Source: Kitasatospora albolonga
Lineage (GTDB): Bacteria > Actinomycetota > Actinomycetes > Streptomycetales > Streptomycetaceae
DNA length: 64,000 nucleotides
Assembly (NCBI GenBank): GCA_002082585.1
Contig: CP020563.1
Coordinates: forward strand, 5,698,001-5,762,000
Reading direction: 5' to 3'
Of this stretch, positions 16,476-25,649 are shown piece by piece (the stretch's first letter is position 1; each line of letters begins with the position of its first letter). Both the position numbers and the translations under genes were made by a program. The notes beneath the pieces are model-generated. The model saw nothing but the letters and a program-made list of their open reading frames with translations. It did no database searches and was not told the origin of the DNA.

Positions 16476-18896
16476 ATGACTAACGAGTCCAAGGCGTTCA
16501 CACCGATCGACCTGCCCGTGCTGCCGCTCGACGACGAGGTCGTCCTGCCCGGCATGGTGGTGCCGCTCGACCTGTCCGACACCGAGGTGCGCGCCGCCGT
16601 CGAGGCTGCGCAGGCCGCCGCCCGCGGTGGGGGTGGAAAGCCCGAGGTGCTGCTGGTTCCGCGGATCGACGGGACGTACACGGGGACCGGTGTCCTCGGG
16701 ACCGTCGAGCAGGTCGGACGCCTGAGCGACGGTGATCCCGGGGCGCTCATCCGGGCTCGTGACCGGGTGCGGATCGGGGCCGGGACCAGTGGGCCGGGGC
16801 GGGCGCTCTGGGTCGAGGGGACCGTGATCGACGTCGTCGTGCCCGACCCTCTGCCGGGGTCCGCCGCCGAGCTCGTCAAGGAGTACAAGGCGCTCGCCAC
16901 CAGCTGGCTGAAGAAGCGCGGCGCCTGGCAGGTCGTCGACCGGGTGCAGCAGATCGACGACATCTCCGCGCTCGCCGACAACTCCGGGTACTCGCCGTTC
17001 GTCACCACCGCGCAGAAGGTCCAGCTCCTGGAGACCGTGGACCCGGTCGCGCGGCTGAAGCTCGCCGTCCAGTGGCTCAGCGAGCACCTCGCCGAGCAGG
17101 ACGTGGCCGAGTCCATCGCCAAGGACGTCCAGGAGGGCGTCGACAAGCAGCAGCGCGAGTTCCTGCTGCGCCGCCAGCTCGACGCCGTACGCAAGGAGCT
17201 CTCCGAGCTCAACGGCGACCCGGAGGGTGAGTCCGACGACTACCGGGCCCGCGTCGAGGCCGCCGATCTGCCCGAGCACGTCCGTACGGCCGCGCTCAAG
17301 GAGGTCGAGAAGCTGGAGCGGGCGAGTGACCAGTCGCCCGAGGGGTCCTGGATCAGGACCTGGCTGGACACCGTTCTCGAGCTTCCGTGGAACGAGCGCA
17401 CCGAGGACGCCTACGACATCCGCGGCGCCCAGGCCGTCCTGGACGCCGAGCACGCCGGTCTCGCGGACGTGAAGGAGCGCATCACCGAGTACCTCGCGGT
17501 GCGCAAGCGGCGTGCCGACCGGGGGCTGGGTGTGGTCGGCGGCCGCCGTGGCGGTGCCGTGCTCGCTCTCGTCGGGCCGCCCGGGGTCGGCAAGACCTCG
17601 CTCGGGGAGTCCGTCGCGCACGCCATGGGCCGCAAGTTCGTCCGGGTCGCGCTCGGCGGGGTGCGGGACGAGGCGGAGATCCGGGGCCACCGCCGTACGT
17701 ACGTGGGTGCGCTCCCCGGCCGGATCGTGCGGGCCGTCAAGGAGGCCGGTTCGATGAACCCGGTCGTCCTGCTCGACGAGATCGACAAGGTCGGCTCCGA
17801 CTTCCGGGGCGACCCGGCCGCCGCCCTCCTCGAAGTTCTCGACCCGGCCCAGAACCACACCTTCCGCGACCACTACCTGGAGGTCGAGCTCGACCTCAGC
17901 GATGTCGTCTTCCTCGCCACCGCCAACGTCCTCGAAGCCATCCCCGAGGCCCTGCTCGACCGCATGGAGCTGGTCCGGCTCGACGGCTACACCGAGGACG
18001 AGAAGGTCGTCATCGCCCGGGACCACCTCCTCCCGCGCCAGCTGGAGCGGGCCGGACTGGAGAAGGACGAGGTCACCCTGGAGGAGTCCGCGCTGCGCAA
18101 GCTGGCCGGGGAGTACACCCGCGAGGCGGGCGTACGGAATCTGGAGCGGTCCATCGCCCGGCTGCTGCGCAAGGTCGCGGCCCAGCACGAACTGGGCGAC
18201 CGCGCGCTGCCGTTCACGGTGACGGACGAGGACCTGCGCGGTCTGATCGGGCGCCCGCACCACGTGCCCGAGTCCGCCCAGGACCCGGCCGAGCGCCGCA
18301 CCGCCGTGCCGGGCGTGGCCACCGGGCTCGCGGTGACCGGGGCGGGCGGTGACGTCCTCTTCGTCGAGGCGTCCCTCGCCGACCCGGAGACCGGGGCCTC
18401 CGGACTGACCCTGACCGGTCAGCTCGGGGACGTCATGAAGGAGTCCGCCCAGATCGCCCTGAGCTTCCTGCGGTCGCACGGCGCGGAGCTGGAGCTTCCG
18501 GTCGGCGACCTCAAGGACCGGGGCGTGCACGTCCACTTCCCGGCGGGCGCGGTCCCCAAGGACGGCCCGAGCGCGGGTATCACGCTCACGACCGCCCTGG
18601 CCTCGCTGCTCTCCGGACGGCTCGTCCGTACGGATGTGGCGATGACCGGCGAGGTCTCGCTGACCGGGCGGGTGCTGCCGATCGGCGGCGTCAAGCAGAA
18701 GCTGCTGGCCGCCCACCGCGCGGGCATCACCACCGTGGTGATCCCCCAGCGCAACGAGGCCGACCTGGACGACGTCCCGGCCGAGGTCCTGGAGAAGCTG
18801 GACGTCCACCCGGTCACCGACGTCCGCCAGGTGCTGGAGATCGCCCTCACCCCGGCTTCCGCCCGTACGGAGGAGAAGATCCCGGCCGTGGCCTGA
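16476..18896 (+). CDS. lon: ATP-dependent Lon protease (endopeptidase La)
   Basis: A cytoplasmic AAA+ protease of 806 residues that degrades misfolded and regulatory proteins. The N-terminal LON substrate domain (15-205) is followed by a coiled coil, an AAA+ module with Walker A GPPGVGKTS (Lys373) and Walker B VVLLDEIDKV, and a LonA protease domain with catalytic Ser699 (DGPSAGIT) and Lys742 (GGVKQKLLAAHRAG). The ATG follows a GAAGGGGAG ribosome-binding site; seven upstream in-frame codons are rejected because they run into the HAIR operator. It is heat-inducible through HspR by inference. Confidence 0.97.
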   Translation: MTNESKAFTPIDLPVLPLDDEVVLPGMVVPLDLSDTEVRAAVEAAQAAARGGGGKPEVLLVPRIDGTYTGTGVLGTVEQVGRLSDGDPGALIRARDRVRIGAGTSGPGRALWVEGTVIDVVVPDPLPGSAAELVKEYKALATSWLKKRGAWQVVDRVQQIDDISALADNSGYSPFVTTAQKVQLLETVDPVARLKLAVQWLSEHLAEQDVAESIAKDVQEGVDKQQREFLLRRQLDAVRKELSELNGDPEGESDDYRARVEAADLPEHVRTAALKEVEKLERASDQSPEGSWIRTWLDTVLELPWNERTEDAYDIRGAQAVLDAEHAGLADVKERITEYLAVRKRRADRGLGVVGGRRGGAVLALVGPPGVGKTSLGESVAHAMGRKFVRVALGGVRDEAEIRGHRRTYVGALPGRIVRAVKEAGSMNPVVLLDEIDKVGSDFRGDPAAALLEVLDPAQNHTFRDHYLEVELDLSDVVFLATANVLEAIPEALLDRMELVRLDGYTEDEKVVIARDHLLPRQLERAGLEKDEVTLEESALRKLAGEYTREAGVRNLERSIARLLRKVAAQHELGDRALPFTVTDEDLRGLIGRPHHVPESAQDPAERRTAVPGVATGLAVTGAGGDVLFVEASLADPETGASGLTLTGQLGDVMKESAQIALSFLRSHGAELELPVGDLKDRGVHVHFPAGAVPKDGPSAGITLTTALASLLSGRLVRTDVAMTGEVSLTGRVLPIGGVKQKLLAAHRAGITTVVIPQRNEADLDDVPAEVLEKLDVHPVTDVRQVLEIALTPASARTEEKIPAVA

Positions 18897-18942
18897 CCAC
18901 CACGCGGTGACGGGCGCGGTATCAGGTACGCGGCCGGTACGG

Positions 18943-18977
18943 ACGGCCCGCTTCCCGAGTCAACGGGGGCGGGCCGT
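18943..18977 (+). terminator. Terminator hairpin between convergent lon and deacetylase genes
   Basis: Perfect 9-bp arms ACGGCCCGC (18943-18951) and GCGGGCCGT (18969-18977) lie 47 nt after the lon stop. The second arm is the first of three imperfect copies of a GCGGGCCGTTCCGC motif (18969, 19006 and 19033), so one left arm could pair with alternative right arms. Confidence 0.75.
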
Positions 18978-19065
18978 TCCGCATGCCGGGAGGGGCGGTC
19001 GGGAGGCGGGCTGTTCCGTGTGCCGGTCGGGAGCGGGCCGTTCCGCGTGTACGCCGACAGGGTGC

Positions 19066-19833
19066 TCAGGGGCGGTAGACCGTGCCCGGCTCCGGCTCGG
19101 CGGGGGCCATCAGCTCGGGCACGGTCACGAAGGTGTACCCGTCCTTCTGGAGCGCGTCGATGATCCCGGGCACGGCGGGCACGGTGCCCTTGTAGATGTC
19201 GTGGAGCAGGATGATGCCGTCCTTGCCCGCCTGGTCCAGTATCCGCTGGGTGATCAGCGCCGAGTCATCGGTCGCGTAGTCCTTCGCGGTGGCGCTCCAC
19301 AGCACCTGCGAGAGCCCCAGCTCCTTGCTGACCTCGGAGACCTTGTCGTCGGTACGGCCCTGCGGCGGGCGCATCAGCCGGGGCCTCTTCCCGGTGAGCT
19401 TCTCGATCGCCACCTGGGTCTTCTCCAGCTCGGCCCGTATCCCGTCCGGCTCCTCGTCGGTCAGGATCTTGTGCGTCCAGGTGTGGTTGGCCACCTCGTG
19501 GCCCTCGTCCTGGATGCGCCGCACGGTCTCGGGGTGCTTGAGGACGTGGTGCTTCCCCAGCAGGAAGAAGGTGGCGTGCACCTTCTTCTCCTTCAGGATG
19601 TCCAGCAGCTCGGGGGTGTCCTTGCCCGGCCCCGCGTCGAACGTGAGGGCGATGCACTTCGCCTTGCGGCAGTCCGCCCGCCCGAAGGAGCCCTTGGCGT
19701 CGGACGCCGCGTCCTGCCGTGCCGAGGCCGGAGCCGTCGTGTCCATGGAGCAGCCGCCGAGCGCCAGTGTGAGGGTGGTCACCAGGGCGGCGGCCAACCC
19801 GCCGCCGAGCAGGGTCGTCTTCTTTTCGAGCAC
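19066..19833 (-). CDS. Polysaccharide deacetylase (NodB-fold) lipoprotein
   Basis: A protein of 255 residues. The signal peptide ends in lipobox LALGGC near residue 28, so it is an exported lipoprotein. NodB motifs: TFDAGP (motif 1), NHTWTH with both metal-binding His (motif 2), RPPQG (motif 3) and LLHD (motif 5). The usual second Asp of motif 1 (TFDDGP), a metal ligand, is Ala here, so catalysis may be altered; this variant does occur in actinobacterial homologues. The GTG start 11 nt after GAGGAG is preferred; an in-frame start 12 codons upstream is possible. It is divergent from marR across an AT-rich promoter region. Confidence 0.85.
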   Translation of the reverse strand: MLEKKTTLLGGGLAAALVTTLTLALGGCSMDTTAPASARQDAASDAKGSFGRADCRKAKCIALTFDAGPGKDTPELLDILKEKKVHATFFLLGKHHVLKHPETVRRIQDEGHEVANHTWTHKILTDEEPDGIRAELEKTQVAIEKLTGKRPRLMRPPQGRTDDKVSEVSKELGLSQVLWSATAKDYATDDSALITQRILDQAGKDGIILLHDIYKGTVPAVPGIIDALQKDGYTFVTVPELMAPAEPEPGTVYRP

Positions 19834-19889
19834 GGCACACACCACTCCTCGGCGCGGAGAAATCCGCACGGGTGTGCGGTACGCCGAGG

Positions 19890-19925
19890 ACTATACGTAG
19901 TGTGTATACGTCGAGTGCATAGTGG
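19890..19925. promoter_or_regulatory. AT-rich divergent promoter/operator between deacetylase and marR genes
   Basis: This strip is far more AT-rich than its surroundings. It has -10-like hexamers for both directions (TATAGT on the minus strand at 19890-19895, CATAGT on the plus strand at 19918-19923), palindromes TACGTA and GTATAC, and a TATACG motif repeated 13 bp apart. Control by the adjacent MarR protein is plausible but inferred from position only. Confidence 0.5.
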
Positions 19926-20056
19926 GGCTCGGGTCACCGGGAAGCGTCGGCGGGGGCCGACTGCGAAATACTGGCCGGGCCGCGGCGTCGACCGGCCGTG
20001 GCGGAGACGTTCATCGGCGGGAAGCCGTATCAGGAAGCCGTACGAGGAGTGCTGAC

Positions 20057-20539
20057 GTGCACGGGAGCGAAAGCGCGCGCGAACCGGGCGTGGTTGCCGG
20101 AACCGGTGTGGACCACGAGTTCCTGGCGCTGGAGCGCGAGCTGGCGGTCTTCCTGCGCCGGGCGCGGGCCAGCTCGGGGGAGATGGCCCGCGAGGTCCAC
20201 CCCGAACTGGAGCCCGCCGCCTACGGCCTGCTCGTCCGCCTGGAGTCGGCGGGCCGGCAGCGGGCCACGGAGCTGGCGGCCTACTTCGGCGTCGGCAAGG
20301 CCACCATGAGCCGTCAGCTGCGGGCCCTGGAGAACCTCGGGCTCGTCGACCGCGAACCCGACCCGGCGGACGGCCGTGCCTGGCTCGTCCGGCTGACCGA
20401 CGAGGGCCTGGCCCGCTTCCGCAGCGTCCGCGACGCCCGGCGCGGGCGGTACGTCCGCAAGCTGGCCGACTGGGACCGGGCCGAGGTCGCCGAGCTGGCC
20501 CGGCTGCTGCACCAGTTGAACTCCCGCGCGGAGGAGTGA
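20057..20539 (+). CDS. MarR-family transcriptional regulator
   Basis: A protein of 160 residues with a winged helix-turn-helix: RATELAAYFGVGKATMSRQLRALENLGLVDREPDPADGRAWLVRLTDEG covers the recognition helix and wing. N- and C-terminal helices would form the dimer interface. The GTG start is set by GAGGAG 8 nt upstream; the frame continues upstream without homology through the promoter. It probably regulates itself and possibly the divergent deacetylase gene; the ligand is unknown. Confidence 0.9.
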   Translation: MHGSESAREPGVVAGTGVDHEFLALERELAVFLRRARASSGEMAREVHPELEPAAYGLLVRLESAGRQRATELAAYFGVGKATMSRQLRALENLGLVDREPDPADGRAWLVRLTDEGLARFRSVRDARRGRYVRKLADWDRAEVAELARLLHQLNSRAEE

Positions 20540-20598
20540 GCAAGGGGAGCGAGACCGCCCTCGGCCGGTGCGGCGGCCCCCGGGTTGCGGCCCGCGGC

Positions 20599-21390
20599 TC
20601 ACAGCTCCACGAAGACCGCCGCCGCGTCGTCGTGCGTCTTGCCGCGCCGCAGCCGTACGCGCCCGGCGGCGGCGTCGGCCCTCTCCAGTTCCCGTACCCG
20701 GTCGATCAGCCCCTGGGGTCCCGCCTTGCGCAACAGCCCCAGTGCGGCCGTCCAGTCGCCCTCGTGGAACACCTCCGTCCAGCGGGTCGCCCCGTCCGTC
20801 AGTGCGGCCAGCGACCGGACCTCGGCGGCCGGGACGCTGCCGGTCACCGCGCGTGAGGCCACCGAGGGGTCCGCGGCGGCCGTGAAGAAGCCGCCCTCCT
20901 TGTTCCGCAGCCGGGTGTCGACGGTCGCCGCCGAGGCCAGGGAGCTCGGTGGCAGCCGGTCCAGCCGGTCGTCCAGGACCGCCCGGACCGTACCGTCCGG
21001 GCCCTCCAGCAGGAGCGCCGAGTCGGAGAGCACCAGGTACTCGACCGCGTGTTCGTCCCAACGCACCAGCACCACCGTCGCCTGAGGCGTACGTACGTGA
21101 GAAAGGTCACAGGTCGCCCGGTGGGCGTCGGCGGTGCGCCGGATGGACGCGGACAGGACATCGGCCAGGGCCAGATCCCGCCGTGAACCGGACAGTTCCG
21201 CCAGCGCCCCGCCCAGCCGTGCGGTGAACCAGGGCACCGGGTGGACACAGCCGTGATCGTCCGGGGGCGGGGTGACGCCGTCGAGCAGGACCAGGACGCC
21301 ACCCTGGCCGGACGCCGGAAGGGCTGCGGAGATCCAGTCCTCGTTGGGGCGTTCGGGACTCCCGGGGGCGGTGGCGAGTTCGATGCGCAT
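20599..21390 (-). CDS. PP2C-like protein phosphatase domain protein
   Basis: A protein of 263 residues. The PP2C-type metal motifs can be followed as RPNEDW (near residue 17), LLDGVTPP, LTDGATR and KTHDDAAAV at the C-terminus, so the aspartates for a binuclear metal site appear mostly in place. It could be an active Ser/Thr phosphatase or a SpoIIE-like relative. A weak -10-like CAGACT 6 nt before the ATG and no Shine-Dalgarno suggest a leaderless start. It is divergent from the conservon, whose kinase-like signalling it might share. Confidence 0.7.
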   Translation of the reverse strand: MRIELATAPGSPERPNEDWISAALPASGQGGVLVLLDGVTPPPDDHGCVHPVPWFTARLGGALAELSGSRRDLALADVLSASIRRTADAHRATCDLSHVRTPQATVVLVRWDEHAVEYLVLSDSALLLEGPDGTVRAVLDDRLDRLPPSSLASAATVDTRLRNKEGGFFTAAADPSVASRAVTGSVPAAEVRSLAALTDGATRWTEVFHEGDWTAALGLLRKAGPQGLIDRVRELERADAAAGRVRLRRGKTHDDAAAVFVEL

Positions 21391-21726
21391 GGCGCCAGTC
21401 TGCACGAGCCCTTCACGATCCCCGCACCGGGCCGGTTCCGGCCGTACCAGCAGGTCAACGCGCCACCGTTGGCCGGAAGGGAGGGCTCCGAACCGAGTGC
21501 GGGCGGGCATCCTGCCAAAGGCCGCGCCGAAGTTCCAGCCCGCGCCCTATGCATGGTCAGGGGCGCGCCTGGGGAGACTTGTTCGTCAACTCAAGAGTGA
21601 TGTTCACTCGTTCGAGTGGCGGAGCGGTTGATGCGCGCCCCCCTCTCAAAAGCACTGGAATGGTCAGAAGCCGTACCAGGAGCGGGGGGTCCTTCTACGT
21701 GACCGAGCGTCACCTCTGCTTCAAGG
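21391..21726. other. 336-nt divergent promoter region between PP2C-like gene and conservon
   Basis: No gene was found. It contains a GTGAC-N5-GTCAC dyad at 21699-21713, about 14 nt before the conservon start, and a slightly AT-richer stretch around 21580-21680 with GTTCACTCGTTCGAGTG symmetry. Both are possible regulatory sites; neither matches a named operator. Confidence 0.4.
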
Positions 21727-24700
21727 GTGGACGAGTCAAGATTGCGAGCACCGGTGCAGAAGAAGCGGCCGCGGAGCAAGGGCAGCATGGGCGACGGTTC
21801 CGGGGCGACGCCTCCGGCTCCGGGCGCCGACAAGCGGACCGTACGGGTACGGAGCCGGCTGATCGCCGGGGTCGCCGTCGTCGGGATCACCGTCATCGCG
21901 GCGGGCGCCCCCGCGGCGCTGAGCGCGTCCGCCGATCTGGCCGAGTCCCAGCGGCTGGTGACCCTCGCCGAGCTGAACCAGCAGGCCGTCACCCTCGCGC
22001 ACTCCCTCGCCGACGAACGGGACGCCGTCACCGCGTACATCGCGGGGGGCCGCGCCGACGACGGCAAGAGCGGTGAGGAGAGCCGCCGCACCCGGACCAC
22101 CCGTGTCGACCAGCAGATCGACGAGATCCACGGACCGGCCCCGGCCGCCCTGCGGCGCGACCTCTCCACCGTGCCCTCCCTGCGCCGGGACGCCCTCACC
22201 GGCAAGGGCTCGGCGCTGGAGGCCCACCAGGCGTACTCCGAACTCATCGCCAAGCTGCACGGCATCTCCGCCGAGCTGGCCGAGAAGACCCCGCCGCGCG
22301 CCGCCGAGGCCACCCGCGCCCCGCTCGCGCTCGGCGGAGCCGTCGAGCAGGCGTCGGCCACCCGCTCCCTCCTCCTCGCCGCGCTCGCCGTGCCGAGCCC
22401 CGAGCCCGCCGCTCCGCGCACCGACCCCTTCACCGGGCTGCCGGTCGAGACCCAGGACGACGAGAGCAAACGGGCGGACCGCGACCGGGACGAGCTGAGC
22501 GCCGCCGCCCAGCAGGCCCGGGTCCGGGAGCTGGCCCTGCTCGCCGAGTTCGACCAGGCCGCGAACCCCGTCGCCCGCGACAAGCTCTCCGCCACCGTCA
22601 CGGGCCCCGAGGTCAACAACGCGGAGAAGTACCTCACCCGCCTCACCGACCGGCCCGAACTCTCCGCCGACGAGCGCAACACCAGCGCCAAGAAGCTGGA
22701 GGCCGCGCTCTCCGCCCGGGTCGAGCGGATGCGCAGCGTCGAGTCCGCCCTCGGCACCTCCCAGGTGCAGCGCCTGGAAGGGCTCCGCGACGACGACGTC
22801 ACCGCCCTCGAACTGAGCATCGCCCTGCTCGGCGGCTGTTTCCTCATCGCCGTCGGCGTCTCCACCGCCGTCGCCCGTACCCTGACCCAGCCGCTCGCCG
22901 TCCTGCGCATCGGCGCCGCCCGCCTCGCGGAGGACCCCCAGAACGCCGACCCGGTCCGCTACACCGGCCGCAACGACGAGTTCGCCCAGGTCGTCCGGTC
23001 GATGAACGCCCTGCACGCCAAGCTCACCGGGCTCCAGCAGGAGTTCACCGGCCGCTTCGAGAGCCTCGGCACCGAGCGCGCCGAACTGATCGCCGGACGC
23101 GAGGCGCTCACCCTCCAGCGCGCCGAACTCCAGGTCCAGACCGCCGAGCTCGCCACCCAGCTGGAGCAGTTGAAGAACACCGTCCACCACACCTTCGTCA
23201 ACCTCTCGCTCCGCAACCTCGGACTCGTGGAGCGCCAGCTCGCCGTCATCGAGAGCCTGGAGGAGCGCGAGCAGGACCCGGAGCGGCTCGCCACCCTGTT
23301 CAAGCTGGACCACATGGCCACGGTCATGCGCCGCCACAGCGAGAACATGCTCGTCCTCGCGGGCGCCGAGCACGGCCACGGCCACGCGGGCCCGATCCCG
23401 CTGGTCGACGTGGCCCGCGCGGCCGTCAGCGAGATCGAGCGGTACGAGCGGGTCACCATCCAGTCCCTGCCGCCGCACGCCCAGATCGCCGGGTTCGCCG
23501 CCGACGACCTCAGCCACCTCCTCGCCGAACTCCTGGAGAACGCCACCTCGTTCTCCCCGCCGGACTCCCATGTCGAGCTCTCCGGCTGGCTGCTGGAGAG
23601 CGGCGAGGTGATGCTCTCCGTGCAGGACGAGGGCATCGGCATGTCGAGCGTCCGGATGGGCGAGCTCAATGCGAGGCTGGCCGACCCGGCCTCCTTCGAA
23701 GTGGGGGAGCAGAACGCCGATGGGGCCGGACTCGGGCTCCAGGTCACCTCGTTGCTGGCCGCCCGGCACGGCGTACGGGTCCAGCTGCGCGAGCAGAAGG
23801 GGAGTGGAGTGACGGCCGTCGTCGTCCTGCCGCAGACCCTGCTGCCCAACTCCCTGCCCGCCTCCTCACCGCCCGCCGTGCACCTGCCGGGCGAGGCGCC
23901 GACGCTGAACCTGCCGGGTTCGGTCGCCGAGGCCAACTCCAACGCCCTGCCGGGGCGTACGCCGACGCCGCCCGCCGCTCCGGCCGGGACCTCCGCCGAC
24001 CCGGTGGCGGAGCCTTCTACGGAGCCCGGGGCCGCCGGGGAGGCCGGACGGGCTTCTGAGCCGCTGTCCGGTTCCGCCGCGGAGGCCGAGCGAGTCGCTG
24101 AGCCGCTGCCCGGGCCCGCTGCGGAGCCCGAGCAGGCTCCCCAGCCCCAGGCCCAGCCCCACCAGGCCACCGAGCCGACGCCGTCGGAGCCCCAGCCCCA
24201 GCCCCAGCCCGAGACGGCCGCCGCCCCCGAGCCCGCTCCCGCGCCCGCCGTCGACCCGATGATCGCCGCCGCCGAGCGGGTGATCCGCGAGGCCAACGCC
24301 GAGGCGTCCGAGCCGTCCGTGCCCTCCGAGGGGCCCGAAGCCACCGTCGTACCGCAGCGGAAGCCCGAAGCGGAGGCCGAGGCTGAGACGGCTCCCGAGC
24401 CGGAGACGGCGCCCGAGCCTGAAATGGCGCCCGAGTCGGACTCCGAGATCACGATGCAGGTGCGGCTGCCGAAGCCCCCGATCGACCCGGCCGACCCGGT
24501 GCCCCCCACCGACCCGGCGACCCCGGCCCCTCCGGCCACCCCGACGGCCCCCGTCGCCCCCGCAGTCCCCGAGAGCCCGGCCTCCTCCGAGGTCCCGCAG
24601 CCCTCAGACCCGTACGCGATCGGCCCCGACCGCCACGAGCGTCCGGCCGAGAGCGGTCCGGGCGACCAGGACGGCCCCGACGGCCCCGCCTTCCGTCCCG

Positions 24701-25173
24701 CGCCCCACGCCGAGACCGCCCCCGAGGCCGCCGCCGAGACCGTGCCCGGTCCCCGGAGGCCGGAGGCCCAGCGGGTCACCGACAAGGGGCTGCCCAAGCG
24801 CACCCCCAAGGTGGTCCGGTCCGAGGGCGCCCCCGCCACCGGGCGCACCGGCAGCCTGGACAAGGACGACCTCCGCCGCAGGCTGGGCAGCTTCCACCAG
24901 GCGGCGAAGGAGGGCCGGCGCGATGTCGAGGCCGAGATCGCCGAGTCCACCGGTTCCGTCGCGCTCGCCGACCACGAGGGCGTACCCACCGGCCGTACAG
25001 GGCACGAGACACCCACCGCCCCCGCCACGGGCGCCACGACCACCGCACCCACCGCCCACACCACGGGCACCGCACACATCGCACACGACACACGTACCGA
25101 GCAGACCGGCGCCCGCGCGGCGGACCGCCGAAACGGAGAGACGGGGGACACAGTCGAGGAGGCACGCAGTTGA
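21727..25173 (+). CDS. cvnA: Conservon sensor histidine kinase with nitrate/nitrite-sensor-type domain
   Basis: A protein of 1148 residues. Membrane segments lie at about 43-65 and 360-382, enclosing a NIT-like extracytoplasmic sensor domain. HAMP follows, then a long coiled coil (VHHTFVNLSLRNLGLVERQL) and HATPase_c (N-box LLAELLENATSFSPP near 598, DEGIGM near 634, GAGLGLQV near 667). From about residue 705 a 440-residue Pro/Ala/Glu-rich low-complexity tail runs to the end. The GTG at 21727 is tentative: TTG at 21742 with GGTGGA upstream, or ATG at 21787, are alternatives. It is the first gene of a four-gene conservon, TTGA-coupled to cvnB. Confidence 0.9.
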   Translation: MDESRLRAPVQKKRPRSKGSMGDGSGATPPAPGADKRTVRVRSRLIAGVAVVGITVIAAGAPAALSASADLAESQRLVTLAELNQQAVTLAHSLADERDAVTAYIAGGRADDGKSGEESRRTRTTRVDQQIDEIHGPAPAALRRDLSTVPSLRRDALTGKGSALEAHQAYSELIAKLHGISAELAEKTPPRAAEATRAPLALGGAVEQASATRSLLLAALAVPSPEPAAPRTDPFTGLPVETQDDESKRADRDRDELSAAAQQARVRELALLAEFDQAANPVARDKLSATVTGPEVNNAEKYLTRLTDRPELSADERNTSAKKLEAALSARVERMRSVESALGTSQVQRLEGLRDDDVTALELSIALLGGCFLIAVGVSTAVARTLTQPLAVLRIGAARLAEDPQNADPVRYTGRNDEFAQVVRSMNALHAKLTGLQQEFTGRFESLGTERAELIAGREALTLQRAELQVQTAELATQLEQLKNTVHHTFVNLSLRNLGLVERQLAVIESLEEREQDPERLATLFKLDHMATVMRRHSENMLVLAGAEHGHGHAGPIPLVDVARAAVSEIERYERVTIQSLPPHAQIAGFAADDLSHLLAELLENATSFSPPDSHVELSGWLLESGEVMLSVQDEGIGMSSVRMGELNARLADPASFEVGEQNADGAGLGLQVTSLLAARHGVRVQLREQKGSGVTAVVVLPQTLLPNSLPASSPPAVHLPGEAPTLNLPGSVAEANSNALPGRTPTPPAAPAGTSADPVAEPSTEPGAAGEAGRASEPLSGSAAEAERVAEPLPGPAAEPEQAPQPQAQPHQATEPTPSEPQPQPQPETAAAPEPAPAPAVDPMIAAAERVIREANAEASEPSVPSEGPEATVVPQRKPEAEAEAETAPEPETAPEPEMAPESDSEITMQVRLPKPPIDPADPVPPTDPATPAPPATPTAPVAPAVPESPASSEVPQPSDPYAIGPDRHERPAESGPGDQDGPDGPAFRPAPHAETAPEAAAETVPGPRRPEAQRVTDKGLPKRTPKVVRSEGAPATGRTGSLDKDDLRRRLGSFHQAAKEGRRDVEAEIAESTGSVALADHEGVPTGRTGHETPTAPATGATTTAPTAHTTGTAHIAHDTRTEQTGARAADRRNGETGDTVEEARS

Positions 25174-25649
25174 CTGCGCCCAGCACGTTCGGGCTGAGTA
25201 CCGAGGCCCGGAACCTTCACTGGTTGCTGAGCAATCTCGTGGAGGAGGTGCCAGGGGTCCACTCGGTCACCGTCGTCTCGTCCGACGGGCTGATGCTGCT
25301 CTCCTCCGACCCCGGCCATCACGCGGCGAAGGCGGCCGGACCGCCCGAAGGCCCCAAGGGGTCCAGCGCCGACCTGGCCACCATCGTCTCCGGCATCGGC
25401 TCGCTGACCGTCGGAGCCGCGAAGCTGATGGACGGCGGCGGCGTGAAACAGACGATGGTCGCCATGGACGAGGGCAGCGTCTTCGTCATGTCGATCAGCG
25501 ACGGCTCCCTCCTCGGCGTCCACGCCACCCCGGACTGCGACATGAGCGTCGTCGCGTACCACATGGCCCTCTTCGTCGGCCGGGCCGGACACGTCCTCAC
25601 CCCCGAACTCCGCAGTGAGCTGCGCAAATCGATGGAGAGTACCCAGTGA
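25170..25649 (+). CDS. cvnB: Roadblock/LC7 domain protein of the conservon
   Basis: A protein of 159 residues with a roadblock/LC7 fold (NLHWLLSNLVEEVPGVHSVTVVSSDGLMLL, then YHMALFVGRAGHVLTPELR). Family members regulate the small GTPase (CvnD) of the complex, as MglB does for MglA. The start is TTG with an AGGAGG ribosome-binding site, overlapping the cvnA stop. It ends overlapping cvnC (GTGA). Confidence 0.95.
   Translation: MTAPSTFGLSTEARNLHWLLSNLVEEVPGVHSVTVVSSDGLMLLSSDPGHHAAKAAGPPEGPKGSSADLATIVSGIGSLTVGAAKLMDGGGVKQTMVAMDEGSVFVMSISDGSLLGVHATPDCDMSVVAYHMALFVGRAGHVLTPELRSELRKSMESTQ

Noticed and set aside
16320..18809. A minus-strand open frame of about 830 codons opposite lon
   Set aside because: It has no domain or ribosome-binding site; lon on the other strand has complete catalytic motifs.
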